A DNA stretch of 64,000 bases from Anomaloglossus baeobatrachus (taxonomy: Eukaryota; Chordata; Amphibia; Anura; Aromobatidae), in NCBI RefSeq assembly GCF_048569485.1, contig NC_134355.1:563277642-563341641 (forward strand), written 5' to 3'. Each line of letters starts with the position of its first letter. The stretch's first letter is position 1. Of this stretch, positions 45,065 to 55,178 are shown piece after piece. Under the pieces are notes generated by a model that had not been told where the DNA came from, did not search any database, and saw nothing but the letters and a program-made list of their open reading frames with translations. Made by a program: the position numbers and the translations under genes.

Positions 45065-45827
45065 GGCTATGTGCGGACGTTGCGTCGGAGTACCTGCAGT
45101 TTATTCTGCACGTTTTCCTTCCCTTGGTTTTTGACCAAATGGCTTTTGACCATTTTTTAGCGCTAAAAACGCATGCGTTTTTACCGCGTTTTTAGCGCTT
45201 TTTACCTGCATTTTCACCTGCGTTTCTGCAGATGCGTTTTTGAGATCAAGACACTGAGAAATAAAGTTGAATTAGTCAAAAAGAATGAAAAAAGAGAAAA
45301 AAAGTATAAAATTAACTTTTAATAAAACGATATGGGAAATTATCATTTTTAATGAAAAAATAGTGGTTATGCACATTCTATCAGAAAAATAGGTGAAGTT
45401 TCTAATTTTTTAACATTCAAATTTTCGGTTATTGTGTGTGTGTAAAGGAACATTAGAACCCATTAAATTATGTCCAGAAAAGCATGCGTTTTTGGAGCCA
45501 AAAACGCAGTGGAAAAGCAGGTAAAAAGCATGAAAAACGCAGGAATTGTGATTTGGGTTGCTTTTTGCCATTTCTCATTGACTCCAATGTTAAGGAAACG
45601 CTGCAGAAATGGCAAAAACAACTGACATGCTGCTTCTTTTTCAGCATAGTTTTTGACCACAAATATGCAAATTAAACGCTGCAGAAAAAAAAGCAAAGTG
45701 CAGACAGGATTTCAGCTTTTCCCATAGACTTTGCTGGAAAACAAAAACGCATGCGTTTTGGCACAAAAACGCTGCAGCTAAAAACGCTGCAGAAACGCGG
45801 GAAAAAACGCAACGTGCGAACATAGCC
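45065..45827. mobile_element. PIF/Harbinger MITE
   Basis: Ends GGCTATGTGCGGACGTTGCG and the complement of GGCTATGTTCGCACGTTGCG, with TAA on both sides (45062-45064 and 45828-45830). Subterminal AAAACGCATGCGTTTT words repeat in both arms and near the middle. Non-coding. Confidence 0.85.
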
Positions 45828-45887
45828 TAAGAAGAAATATATATTTTTCTAAGATGTAAGGTTTCACAGTAAAACCTTCTTGTAGTT

Positions 45888-46100
45888 AAAGAGAACCTTT
45901 CACCAGTTATAGCAAGATAAACTGGTCACAACATGGAGTAGTGGCTTCGGAGCTGAATAAAGTATATATTTTTTTCTTTTTAATTTTCCATCTGTGTTGT
46001 GCAGATATTAGTTTATAAAATTTATATTCTAATTTCCCGATGAACCCAGGGGAACAGAAGAGATTCATTTCTGGGGGAAGTACTTTTTCCCCTGCATGAC
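45888..46100. mobile_element. T2/Kolobok-type MITE, left end
   Basis: Starts GTTAAAGAGAACCTTTCACC, like the TTAAAGG(A/G)AACCTGTCACC ends of T2-type MITEs. A possible right end (CTGACAGGTTCACTTTAA) lies at about 51012-51030, which would make the LTR complex at 46101-50415 an insertion in it. The pairing is uncertain. Confidence 0.45.
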
Positions 46101-46767
46101 TGTCATGCCAGCATACTAGGGATGCCGGGGTCCCTCTGTACCTTGTGCAGTGTCTTATAACCAAAAAAGATGTATAGTAGGAGTATATTATGAAAAAAAC
46201 CAGAAGAAGAAAAAACTCCTAAAAATCACTTTATTATATTTAAATATTAAAATCTACGTATAAAAAACAAATTGCTTTCACATGGTCATTAAATAGACTA
46301 CTTAATTTAAGTGGGTGTAGAAGGGTGATAGATCTGATTTGTGAGAATAGTGCTGGTTATTTACTATTCTCAAGGTAGGGAATATACTAATCGTACTTAT
46401 TGCTCAAATACCTTTTGTAAGGAGATTGGGGATGAGATATCTATCCCTCCCTTTCACCTACCTACCAGCGGAGGTGCACCATAAGTTGTTGGGTACCCCC
46501 CGCTCCACGTCGTCTCTCCCTAATTTCTCCCTTCAGCTCGTCAGTTGCACCCGGGAGACCCACCACCAAAGAAAAATAGGTAGTGCAATTAGTCACAAGT
46601 AGTAATTATCCAGCCGTACATAGGTATGTTCCAGCCTTATAGTACATATCATATAATATAAATCTCAGATCACTGAAAATATTGTTTTTTTGTATATATA
46701 CAGTATATGAATATAAAATCCCAGCAGGGATGACTTAGCTGCCGAGACTATCCAGTAGTCCATCCCG

Positions 46768-46820
46768 TAATCCCGACGCGTTTCCCCCCTATTTTTTCTT
46801 AGGGGTTCATCAGGGGAATA
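46768..46820 (-). ncRNA. hammerhead ribozyme-like motif, left arm
   Basis: Exact reverse complement of the motif at 47118-47170: CUGAUGA core at 46813-46807, stem II CCCCUA/UAGGGG, GAAA, ACGCGU, then C at 46775 as the predicted cleavage position and GGGAUUA closing stem I. Confidence 0.65.
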
Positions 46821-47117
46821 ACTGATCCGAGGCTTGTTCCTTAAAGGTTAAAGAATACCGGTATGCAGATTATGTCCTCATTGGCCCATAATGGGGTCTG
46901 TCATCCTGTATACAGTGACTGGCTGCATTCAAAGTCCTGCAGGTCCAAAGGTACCGGCTGTCATGTAGTACACATGACAGCCGGTACCTTTGGACCTGCA
47001 GGACTTTGAATGCAGCCAGTCACTGTATACTGGATGACAGACCCCATTATGGGCCAATGAGGACATAATCTGCATACCGGTATTCTTTAACCTTTAAGGA
47101 ACAAGCCTCGGATCAGT

Positions 47118-47170
47118 TATTCCCCTGATGAACCCCTAAGAAAAAATAGGGGGGAAACGCGTCGGGATTA
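47118..47170 (+). ncRNA. hammerhead ribozyme-like motif, right arm
   Basis: All conserved core blocks are present in order. CTGATGA at 47125-47131; stem II CCCCTA (47133-47138) with TAGGGG (47147-47152); GAAA at 47154-47157; self-complementary ACGCGT at 47157-47162; C at 47163, after which cleavage would fall. Stem I pairs TATTCCC (47118-47124) with GGGATTA (47164-47170), one U-U mismatch. A deviation is the A-G opposition at the base of stem II. With stem III only two pairs deep within one molecule, pairing of ACGCGU between two molecules is likely, as in the newt satellite hammerhead. Activity is untested. Confidence 0.65.
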
Positions 47171-47872
47171 CGGGATGGACTACTGGATAGTCTCGGCAGC
47201 TAAGTCATCCCTGCTGGGATTTTATATCCATATATATATATACAAAAAAACAATATTTTCAGTGATCTGAGATTTATATTATATGATATGTACTATAAGG
47301 CTGGAACATACCTATGTACGGCTGGATAATTACTACTTGTGACTAATTGCACTACCTATTTTTCTTTGGTGGTGGGTCTCCCGGGTGCAACTGACGAGCT
47401 GCAGGGAGAAATTAGGGAGACACGACGTGGAGCGGGGGGTACCCAACAACTTATGGTGCACCTCCGCTGGTAGGTAGGTGAAAGGGAGGGATAGATATCT
47501 CATCCCCAATCTCCTTACAAAAGGTATTTGAGCAATAAGTACGATTAGTATATTCCCTACCTTGAGAATAGTAAATAACCAGCACTATCCTCACAAATCG
47601 GATCTATCACCATTCTACACCCACTTAAATTAAGTAGTCTATTTAATGACCATGTGAAAGCAATTTGGTTTTTATACGTAGATTTTAATATTTAAATATA
47701 ATAAAGTGATTTTTAGGACCTTGTGCAGTGTACCTGCTTCCCTCCTCTCTGCCATCCGCGTATAAGTGCAGTCCTTAGCTGTTGTTGCCGGTGGATACCC
47801 ATGTCATGGTCGGCTCTGATCCCACCTAGGCTGCAGGCTCTGCACATGTTGTGAGTGTTTCCTGCTCTCCAG

Positions 47873-49319
47873 TAGTGATGTGTCGGTCGCGAACGATCCG
47901 ACACAAAGATCCGGCTCCCTGCTGTGAACGACAGGAGCCGGATCACTAGTGAGAGCCACTAAAATATCTAAAAGGCTATTTTCGCTGTCAAGACCCCGCC
48001 TACCCGCGGCTAAACTCCGCCTACTCAGCAATCTAATTGGCCGCTTGTAAGTGGGCAGAGTTTAGCTGCGGGTGGGCGGGGCTTTGGCGGAATTGTGGCG
48101 CCCTGGACTAGCCAGGTCGTCACAGGTAACACACAAATACCCCACCCCCATTAGACAGTAACATTAGCCAAACACAAAACCCTTGTTGCCTCACTCCAGT
48201 GTCTGATGTCCACACCAGGTGGGGCGGAGCCAAGCGGTTGGCCCCACCCACCGAGGAGTTCACAGGCCTGAAGGCGGGAAAAGTGACAGTTAGAGTTTGA
48301 AGTGTGAGGAGTAAACACTTGTGTGTCTGGGTTTGTGGCCCAGGCACTGACAGCAAGGTTGGCAGACGGTGGTGGCCATCTGCAGGAGTGGTGAAGCAAC
48401 GCGGAACTGTAGGACCGGGGTCGGGCGTTGGCCCGCCGGTACCGACCGGGGAGCGAAGTGAAGCCAGCACACACAGGCAGGGCCATCGGACCCCAACCAG
48501 GCTTGGAGCCACCGACAATAGTCAAATCCAAGTGTGACCGGAACCCCAGGGGTTTCCTAACAGCCAAAGACCCTATAGAAGGCAACCACCCACACCGTGA
48601 GAGTATACAGCTACCGCCTAAGGCTAGAGACCCAAGGGCCAGCGCCTGCGGGCAAACGGGCTCCTCCGGCATCCATACACCGGGGAGCGGACTACCGTTG
48701 GGGATCCATCGTAGTCAAACCAAGTACATCAAAGTGCAGGGAAAGACAGCCGCCATCACCTGTCCGGGGAGAGACACTGCAGCTGGCTGCGGGACCTGTC
48801 CATCCAGCCGTTTGGTTTACCGAGGACTTTGTGCATCTCTTACTGAGTGAGTACACCTGTGCCATCCGGCACCGCGCCGCGCTGTCCCTGCAACCCTGCA
48901 CCTCACCAACCCTGCCTCCCCGTCACACCACTGGGCCCCAGGACCACCGACCCCTACCCACTGAGGGGGAAAACAACATCCCAGCTGCTCCTTACCATCG
49001 CTCCCGGGATCCCCGTCACCAGTAGCGGTGGTGACCATCTTCACCACAACCCGTGGGTGGCGTCACGAACTAAATCCCCCAAACCAACCACCCCTTTCAC
49101 TCACGGGCGAGGAGCGCCGCTCGAGTCCCTGGATCCGGCCCACCACTCAAGCCACCGAGCAGCAGCCTCAGCAGCGCCGGACACGAGCGTGCAGCAGCGG
49201 CGGCGTCCTCCCCGCCCGCGACAGAATTAGTATAATCTTAAATATGTGTTCACCTGGGGTGATCACATATTTAATAAGGAGCCGAGAACGAGCTGAAAGA
49301 GCCGGACAGCCCATCACTA
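47873..49319. mobile_element. non-autonomous hAT element carrying a solo LTR
   Basis: Ends TAGTGATGTGTCGG and the complement of TAGTGATGGGCTGTCCGG, with a perfect 8 bp duplication CTCTCCAG (47865-47872 and 49320-49327). Subterminal GATCCGGCTCC and GAGCCGGATC words repeat. Its own sequence is only about 0.3 kb once the LTR at 48094-49223 is removed. A different family from the hAT at 31494. Confidence 0.85.
48094..49223 (+). mobile_element. solo LTR, family A (fossil), copy 4
   Basis: A 1130 bp unit that starts TGTGGCGCCCTGGAC and ends CCCGCGACA with the 4 bp duplication GAAT (48090-48093 and 49224-49227). Very similar to copy 1 (4492-5616) along its whole length, so both are fairly young. 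Solo. Third nesting level inside the LTR at 46101-50415. Confidence 0.82.
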
Positions 49320-50420
49320 CTCTCCAGCCTAGGGGACACACGCACACACTTTCTCATCTTTTATAGAGAGATGTGTGCACTTTGCTAAAGTTTCCCAGCA
49401 GCCTATTGCTGGGAGACATCAGCAATTTAAAGCTCATTCCCCTGATAGGAGGGGCAGAGCATTTTGTATCATTTTTGTATATGTTTTGATATGTGTTTCC
49501 TGAAGGGCTTGTGTCTTCTGTTTCTGACTCCAGTATACTCCCTGAGTCCAGTCACCTGTCTCAAGCTGGTATCCTTTTTGAAGTCGGGTTAACCATTGTC
49601 CCAGTGTGCTCACGTAAATACATATTCAGTGACCAGCGTATCTGGTTACGGACATTCCCCCTGGACTCCAGTCTGGTCCTGTGTCCTGTATTTGTGTTCC
49701 TGCCATGTGACGTACCTGAAGCCCAGCTGTGTTACCTGTTATCCTGCTATGTTATGTACCCGAAGTCCTTCCGTGTCCTGTGAATAAAGTTGTGTTTTAT
49801 GTAACCTTAAGTCTGGATGTACCTGCTGTGCTGACATTACTCTGCTGTGGTCCACACCTGTGCCTACTCTGATCTGTTGCGGTCCATTCCTACTGTACCT
49901 GATGTCTGGTGTCTGATGACCTTTGCTCGATGTCTGGAGCCTTACCCAATGTCCAGTGTCTGATGACCTCTGCTCGATGTCTGGAGCCTTACCCAATGTC
50001 TGGTGTCTGATGATCTCTGCTCGATGTCTGGAGCCTTACCCAATGTCCAGTGTCTGATGACTTCTGACCGATGTCTGGATCCTGACCCTATGTCCATGAC
50101 CTATGCCTCAGGACCCGTGCCTGAGGTCCTACTCCTGCAGTTTCGTGCCTGATGTCTGCTGGTGCTTACTGTGCTCGTTCCTGTTCAGGTGTTTCTGCTT
50201 CCTCAGCCCGGCTGTCACCTTCGCCCGCTCAGCTGCCACAATCCCAGTTGCTTGCCCTGGGAGAGGCACCTGGAGCCCTGTCTCGCGGTGGCCGCTTAGT
50301 CAAGCCCCTCCCTCTGCTAAAGGGTAAGTCCGGGTTCCCCCTGTGGTGGAGTTGGTCCATTCTAACCCCGGACACTCACCGTCTTCCTGGATCCGCTGCC
50401 GGTGATGTCGTGACAATGAC

Positions 50421-51026
50421 ATTGTGCATTCATAGGCTGGATCCTCTACCTACACTATAATCCATGGGAAGACATCTGCTAGAGGTGTTTTTAGTGACAC
50501 ATGGCTCTACTCTATTCACCTTAGTGATAGTGCTCGTTATAAGCTGCTCCTGCTCGGCGCCTACTACTCCTGGGCCCTGATTGTGATTGTACTATTTAGA
50601 ACAAGCAATAAAACAACTGAAGATTCAAGACCCATATAGAAGCTAGAAAGAACACCCTCAAAAACACTGAAAGAATACAACAAAAATTGTAAACATTACA
50701 AAATAATACATAAAAATTCAAATTATCCCCTTCCCTCTTTAACCAGTTATGAATAAAGAAATGTAACAAAACATATTTGGTATCACCGCATGCATATAAA
50801 AGTCTGATCTATCAAAATATAAAACTGTTTAAACTGTACAGAAATTTTGGTGATATAAAGAAAAACTGAAACCAAAATTGCCATTTTTTTGCCACCAAAA
50901 AGTAAAAATTAATCAAAACATATCACAAAATGGTAACAATAAAAATCTGCCACTCAGCACACAAACAATAGCAACCATTGGTGGGAAGATGAAAAACAGC
51001 AGTCAGCTGCATCTGACAGGTTCACT
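50421..51026. other. repeat debris resembling the TTAA-element interior
   Basis: Around 50760-50850 the words TTTGGTATCACCGC and TCTGATCTATCAAAATATAAA match the interior of TTAA elements a-c. The stretch ends in a possible T2-type MITE right end next to TTAA 51027. No gene. Confidence 0.4.
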
Positions 51027-51636
51027 TTAAAGGAAACCTGTCACCACTTTTTTGGCCTATAAGCTGCGGCCACCACCAGTGGGCTCTTGTATACAGCATT
51101 CTAACATGCTGTATATAAGAACCCAGGCCGGAGGTATAACATAAAAAACACTAATACTTACCTAACGGTCACACGGTGGGCCTTATGGGCGTCTCCGTTA
51201 TCCAGTGCCGGCGCCTCCTCTTTTGGCCATCTTCGTCCTCTTTCTGAAGCCTGTGTGCATGACGCGGCTACATCATACACACTCGTCGATACTGTGCAGG
51301 CGCACTATAATACTTTGATCTGCTCTCCTCAGGGCAGATCAAAGCGCCTGTTCAGGACCTGAATGCCGGTGAGTGAGTATGACGTCGGACCCGTCATGCA
51401 CCGCGGCTAGAGAAGAAGGAGAACAAAGATGGCCAAAAGAGGCGGTGGCGGGACCGGACAACGGAGACGCCCATAAGGCCCATTGCTCGACCGTTAGGTA
51501 AGTATTATAAAGTGTTTTTTATGTTATAACCCCAGCCTGGGCTCTTATATATAGCATTCTAACATACTGTATATAAGAGCCCGGTGGTGGTGGCCGCAGC
51601 TTATAGGTCGATAAAGTGGTGACAGGTTCCCTTTAA
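51027..51636. mobile_element. T2/Kolobok-type MITE
   Basis: Ends TTAAAGGAAACCTGTCACCAC and the complement of TTAAAGGGAACCTGTCACCAC, each including the TTAA target. The arms are long: CCTATAAGCTGCGGCCACCACC is mirrored at the right, and AACATGCTGTATATAAGA...ACCTAACGGTC is mirrored by GACCGTTAGGT. Non-coding. Confidence 0.85.
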
Positions 51637-51699
51637 GGATTTTGCATTAGTATTTGTAAGTCAAAATAAGTATTTGTCTGTAAAAACAGAGAAGTTAAA

Positions 51700-52780
51700 A
51701 CGCTCTCTCTACAGCAACAAATCTGCTAACAGCCTGACAAGAAGTTAAAAAGTTACTACAGTTTTCACATAGACGTTCCCTCCATATCTGCAGCTGCAAA
51801 TTTTATGAATACTGCAATAAATGTGGGCGCATGTTGGCCAAAGGGCTGAAAATCCAGCAACCCCAAAACCATAATCCAAAAATTAAAAATACCTGAGGCC
51901 ATACGCTACACAAAAAGGAAGATGTCTCTGAAGAATTTCATAAACATTATACTCAACTATATCATTTAGATAGCCTCCCGGATATATCTATATACAACTA
52001 TATCATTTAGATGGCCTCCCGGATATATCTATATACAACTATATCATTTAGATGGCCTCCCGGATAGTAGATCCTCCTGCACTGTTCCAAATTGCAAAAC
52101 TGAATCTTCCATAACTCAAGCACAAAACTTATAAAACACAACATTGATCTCTTCTTTTGATGAACCTCCTTTTACCGACCTCGAATTGACATCGGTAGCG
52201 CAATCTCTGGCAGGTGGGAAAAGACCAGGCCCTGATGCTTCACTGTCAGATTTTATAAGACCTTTTTAACACTCCTCTCCCCCTTCTGTTGATTGGATTT
52301 AATCATGCCAATAACACCATTCCCTTCCCCCCACATGCCACAGAGATACATGTCACAGTCTGTCCTAAGCCAGGTGAGGACCATCACCTGTTGTCAAATT
52401 TCAGACCCATCTCACTATTGAACGTTGATCTAAAAATAGATGCTAAAATGTTGGCAAACAGGCTTCAGCCTTTGCTACCCAACAATATACGGTACATTTA
52501 GATCAGGCGGGGTTCCTTCCCGGATGGGAGGCTGCGATAACACTATAAAGACTATTGACTTTATTCATTTTTCACAGAGCTGCAAAATACTCCTAGTAAT
52601 ACTCTCATTAGACACTGAAAAGGCATTTTATAGGGTGTCATGGTCTGTAATAATAATTGTATTAGCAAATATCTCCAATTAGAAATGTATTATACACGGG
52701 CATACATAAAATCATGGGGCCTATAATAGAAGTTCTAATTGGAGTCCTTTCCCCCCCACCCAAAAAAAAATAAATCCATA
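51700..52780 (+). pseudogene. L1-clade LINE ORF2 fragment (pre-RT to RT)
   Basis: Plus-strand frames read GKRPGPDA (near 52215), then ITVCPKPGEDHHLLSNFRPI-like text at 52340-52410 and SLLNVDLKIDAKMLANRLQPLL, then ILSLDTEKAFYRVSW (near 52590-52650): reverse transcriptase blocks of an L1 lineage distinct from the copy at 24819. The FADD box and C-terminal Cys motif are absent. Several frame changes and stops; old copy. A 3' tail of the same clade occurs at 54570-54635. Confidence 0.75.
51954..52066. repeat. 41 bp tandem duplication within the L1 fragment
   Basis: CAACTATATCATTTAGAT recurs at 51954, 51995 and 52036, giving nearly three copies of a 41 base unit with one or two differences. Confidence 0.9.
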
Positions 52781-52788
52781 TATTATAA

Positions 52789-53625
52789 TGTGGTGCCCCT
52801 GAGGCTTCAGTCCCCACAGGGTACTGCACCTCACTTAAGGTGCGGTACTTATCCTGGGCAAGGAAGAGGTTAATTGCTGATGTTTCTCACATTCATAAAC
52901 CACACACAGTCAGGTGCTTTTCCGGGGTTGGCCTAGGGTAGACAGGGGGGTGGCCATCACGAGGCATGGGACTTTCCCGGTCACTAGGACAATCACCTGG
53001 GGGGCGGGCACCACTTGGGGAAAAGTAAGGAGCATTTCACACATAGTGAGTTAGCTCTGGGCACAGCTTGGGGTGAGGAGCACAGTCGGGACTTCGGTCC
53101 AGGCATATTCTCTCTACCTTCACACTTCTGGGAGCACTTCAAGACCAGGCAGGCAGCTCAGCCTGAGTTCTCTACAGCTACCGGGGATTCCAGGGGCTGC
53201 AGCGAGTGCAGGGAACACCCACAGCCCATTCCACATTCCAACCACGGGATTGGAGGGACCCCGACCAGAAAGGACACACAGTGGGAACACCTGTGGTGAC
53301 CTCCGAATTATCCAGGATTGGCTGGGGTCCATGATGGCATAGACCGGTACCCGAAGGACAGCACTTGAACAGTGAGTAAAAAGACCTGGAACCGCAGCAG
53401 CTGACTCAGCCTGTAATTACCGTCGCTGTCGCCCCGCGCTTCAGCTCCAACGGCCATTACAGTCCCTCATCATCATCCCCGGGGCCCACTTCACCTGTGG
53501 GAAGCAGAACCATCCTTGCTGCGACACCATCCGCCCCGGAAGACAGCGACCACAGCGGCAGTTAATCCCTGGCCGCGTACCACAGGTGGCGTCATGAGAC
53601 AACTACAACTCATGACGCCCATGGA
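52789..53625 (+). mobile_element. LTR-like fragment, family C (fossil)
   Basis: Starts TGTGGTGCCCCTGAGGC and shares ordered blocks with 7030-8893 on the minus strand. Toward its right is a CAGGTGGCGTCATGAG block akin to the GGTGGCGTCAC block of family A, so the families may be related. No right end or flanking duplication identified. Confidence 0.45.
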
Positions 53626-53958
53626 TAGTGTATAGTGTGGAGGTGATAGAGACAAGACTGGAGAAGTAAGAAGAGAGAGTACAAAGAAAAGGGGAGCTCA
53701 TCTACAGTGAGCCATAGTACCAATGAGCAAGGAGAACAGGAGGTGGGCGCCCTTCCTAAGGCTGGCACCTTTTAATACTTGAGGGAACGCAGTCGCAGCG
53801 GGAAGACTTCAGAGGAGTCAATCTGTCTGTGGAGCCGAGCCTAACGATCAGCCATCATGCTGAGGGATTGGGTCAAAAACAGCAGGATAAGTCGCCCCAT
53901 GGTGGCCATCACTGTAGAGCTGAACTGGGTACAGAAACGAATGACTGTAAATGGCGAC

Positions 53959-53991
<33 letters not shown>

Positions 53992-54569
53992 TCTGCCCTA
54001 AGAAAATGTAAACCAGCTGTAAAATATTTGTTCGGTAAAGTTATGGAAGTTTTACCTGGTGATCATCTCCTTCCTGATTGTATGGGGCGCAAGGCCCATA
54101 GAAGTGATCAGGACTCAGAAGTATGACAACAGAAAGCTACCACCTCCACACTCTCTCCTCACACCACTCTTCCCACTGTGTCTGTACTGTGCTGGGGCGG
54201 GCTGGGGACTGCTACCCTTGCCACGACTGCCCCTCTCCGGCACTTTACTCCGAGACCGAGGGTGGACAGGGAAAGCAGTGCATATTCATAAGGGTTAATG
54301 AGTGATCCAGTACATAGTGTGAAAGGGAAACTTGGTAAGTAAATTCACTTTTTTTCACTGCCCCTCCCAATCACAGTAATGTTAGTAGAAAAGATGGCTA
54401 TGGCATTACTGGTTTTGGCAACAATCCCAGCATGTTTAGTGGCTGAAAATCAGGTGCCAAACTCACGAGGTGAATACTAAAATACTCGACGAGTAATGGA
54501 TATCACAAATACCTAAATATTTGCGGGAATAACGAATAATGATGAATATATGCGCTCATCATTATTGAT
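53626..54569. other. unclassified sequence with a GAT microsatellite
   Basis: Contains a GATGATGAT run (about 53957-53992) that gives a poly-Asp open frame (89 codons from 53857) without any recognised domain. Near 54480-54560 a hAT-like right end (GCGCTCATCATTA) is visible. No gene supported. Confidence 0.45.
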
Positions 54570-54635
54570 AACAGGTTTTCTGTTTTGCTTTTTCTAATGT
54601 AAAAATCCTTCAATAAAAATTCAATTTGAAAAAAG
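54570..54635 (+). mobile_element. L1 3' tail remnant
   Basis: CTTCAATAAAAATTCAATTTG followed by an A-rich tract, closely like the 3' end of the full L1 (TCTCAATAAAAATTCAAAG at 28802). Severely truncated copy or the tail of the fragment at 51700. Confidence 0.55.
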
Positions 54636-54904
54636 AGAAGTTAATTTGCAGCTCTCTAATTTATTTTCCCTGTGTTTAGAATCCATTCCTAGTTTTGGCT
54701 TAGAAATACTGATGAAAAATATCGGCTAAATGTGCAGTGTGTGAATGAGGACATATATTGTAGCGCAGTTTATACATAGAAGGCTGTCGGCCGGTAGCGG
54801 GTTCAGTGTAAACCTCCACATATCAGTTATTGAATTCATCCTGCAGAGTTAAATATAACTGCAATTTGATATAATTGCTACTAGTAAAATCCAGCTGCCT
54901 GGTG

Positions 54905-55178
54905 CTATAGTACGAATTTGTCATGCGTTTCTACCACCCCCTCCCTTCTCAGCTGTGGTTACAATAAGGAAGTCCCCATGTTACTGTTTCCTTTTGCATC
55001 TCTGCGTTTAAAACAGGAAACAATGTAACACAGAGAGAACAAGAGAACTTAGGGAGAACATTTGGGCTCCTGAACAAGTGCAGAATTTGTGCGCAGCACT
55101 CACTGTCTGCAGGATCCTGCCTCCAGTGAGGACAAGCGGAGGGAGGCCTATGGAAATACTGCACTGACACTTCCTGAG
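54905..55178 (+). promoter_or_regulatory. INPP5D: INPP5D proximal promoter and 5' UTR (putative)
   Basis: Repeat-free stretch directly upstream of the INPP5D start codon. It contains a RUNX-type TGTGGTTA (54954-54961) and, four bases later, an ETS/PU.1-type AAGGAAGT (54966-54973), plus a second GGAA (55016-55019). RUNX1 and PU.1 are known drivers of blood-cell genes and INPP5D is a blood-cell gene, so the pair is plausible. No TATA box at a sensible distance. Transcription start not determined. Confidence 0.5.

Larger units (their letters stand above)
46154..47717. mobile_element. 1.56 kb palindromic element with a hammerhead motif in each arm
   Basis: Flanked by a perfect 14 bp duplication ACCTTGTGCAGTGT (46140-46153 and 47718-47731) in the LTR. 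After a 64 base unpaired leader (46154-46217) come two arms, 46218-46966 and 46972-47717, that are reverse complements with roughly a dozen differences by eye, separated by five bases. Each arm has a hammerhead-like core about 150 bases from the centre, reading outward. Arms end AATAAAGTGATTTTTAGG. No protein is encoded. Long variable duplication and hammerhead cores fit RNA-mobilised elements of the Penelope-like or retrozyme kind; this link is inference. Confidence 0.8.
46101..50415 (+). mobile_element. solo LTR, family B (fossil), copy 2, carrying two insertions
   Basis: Ends TGTCATGCC and GTCGTGACA with a 5 bp duplication ATGAC (46096-46100 and 50416-50420). After removing the insertions at 46154-47717 and 47873-49319 about 1.28 kb remain, the size of copy 1 (29716-31047). 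It carries the GTGAATAAAGT polyadenylation-type block near 49782, so plus is the sense strand. Solo, with no internal region. Older than both insertions in it. Confidence 0.82.

Noticed and set aside
46154-47717. Possibility that the large palindrome is an assembly artefact
   Set aside because: The arms differ at roughly a dozen sites, a unique 64-base leader lies on one side only, and both outer edges carry the same 14 bp duplication. Long reads would still be the final test.
53857-54126. 89-codon frame with a poly-Asp tract
   Set aside because: The tract is a GAT microsatellite and the remainder has no recognised domain or splice context.
55089-55178. Upstream in-frame extension of the INPP5D exon
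   Set aside because: The extension has no ATG and no similarity to SHIP1, whose start aligns with the ATG at 55179.
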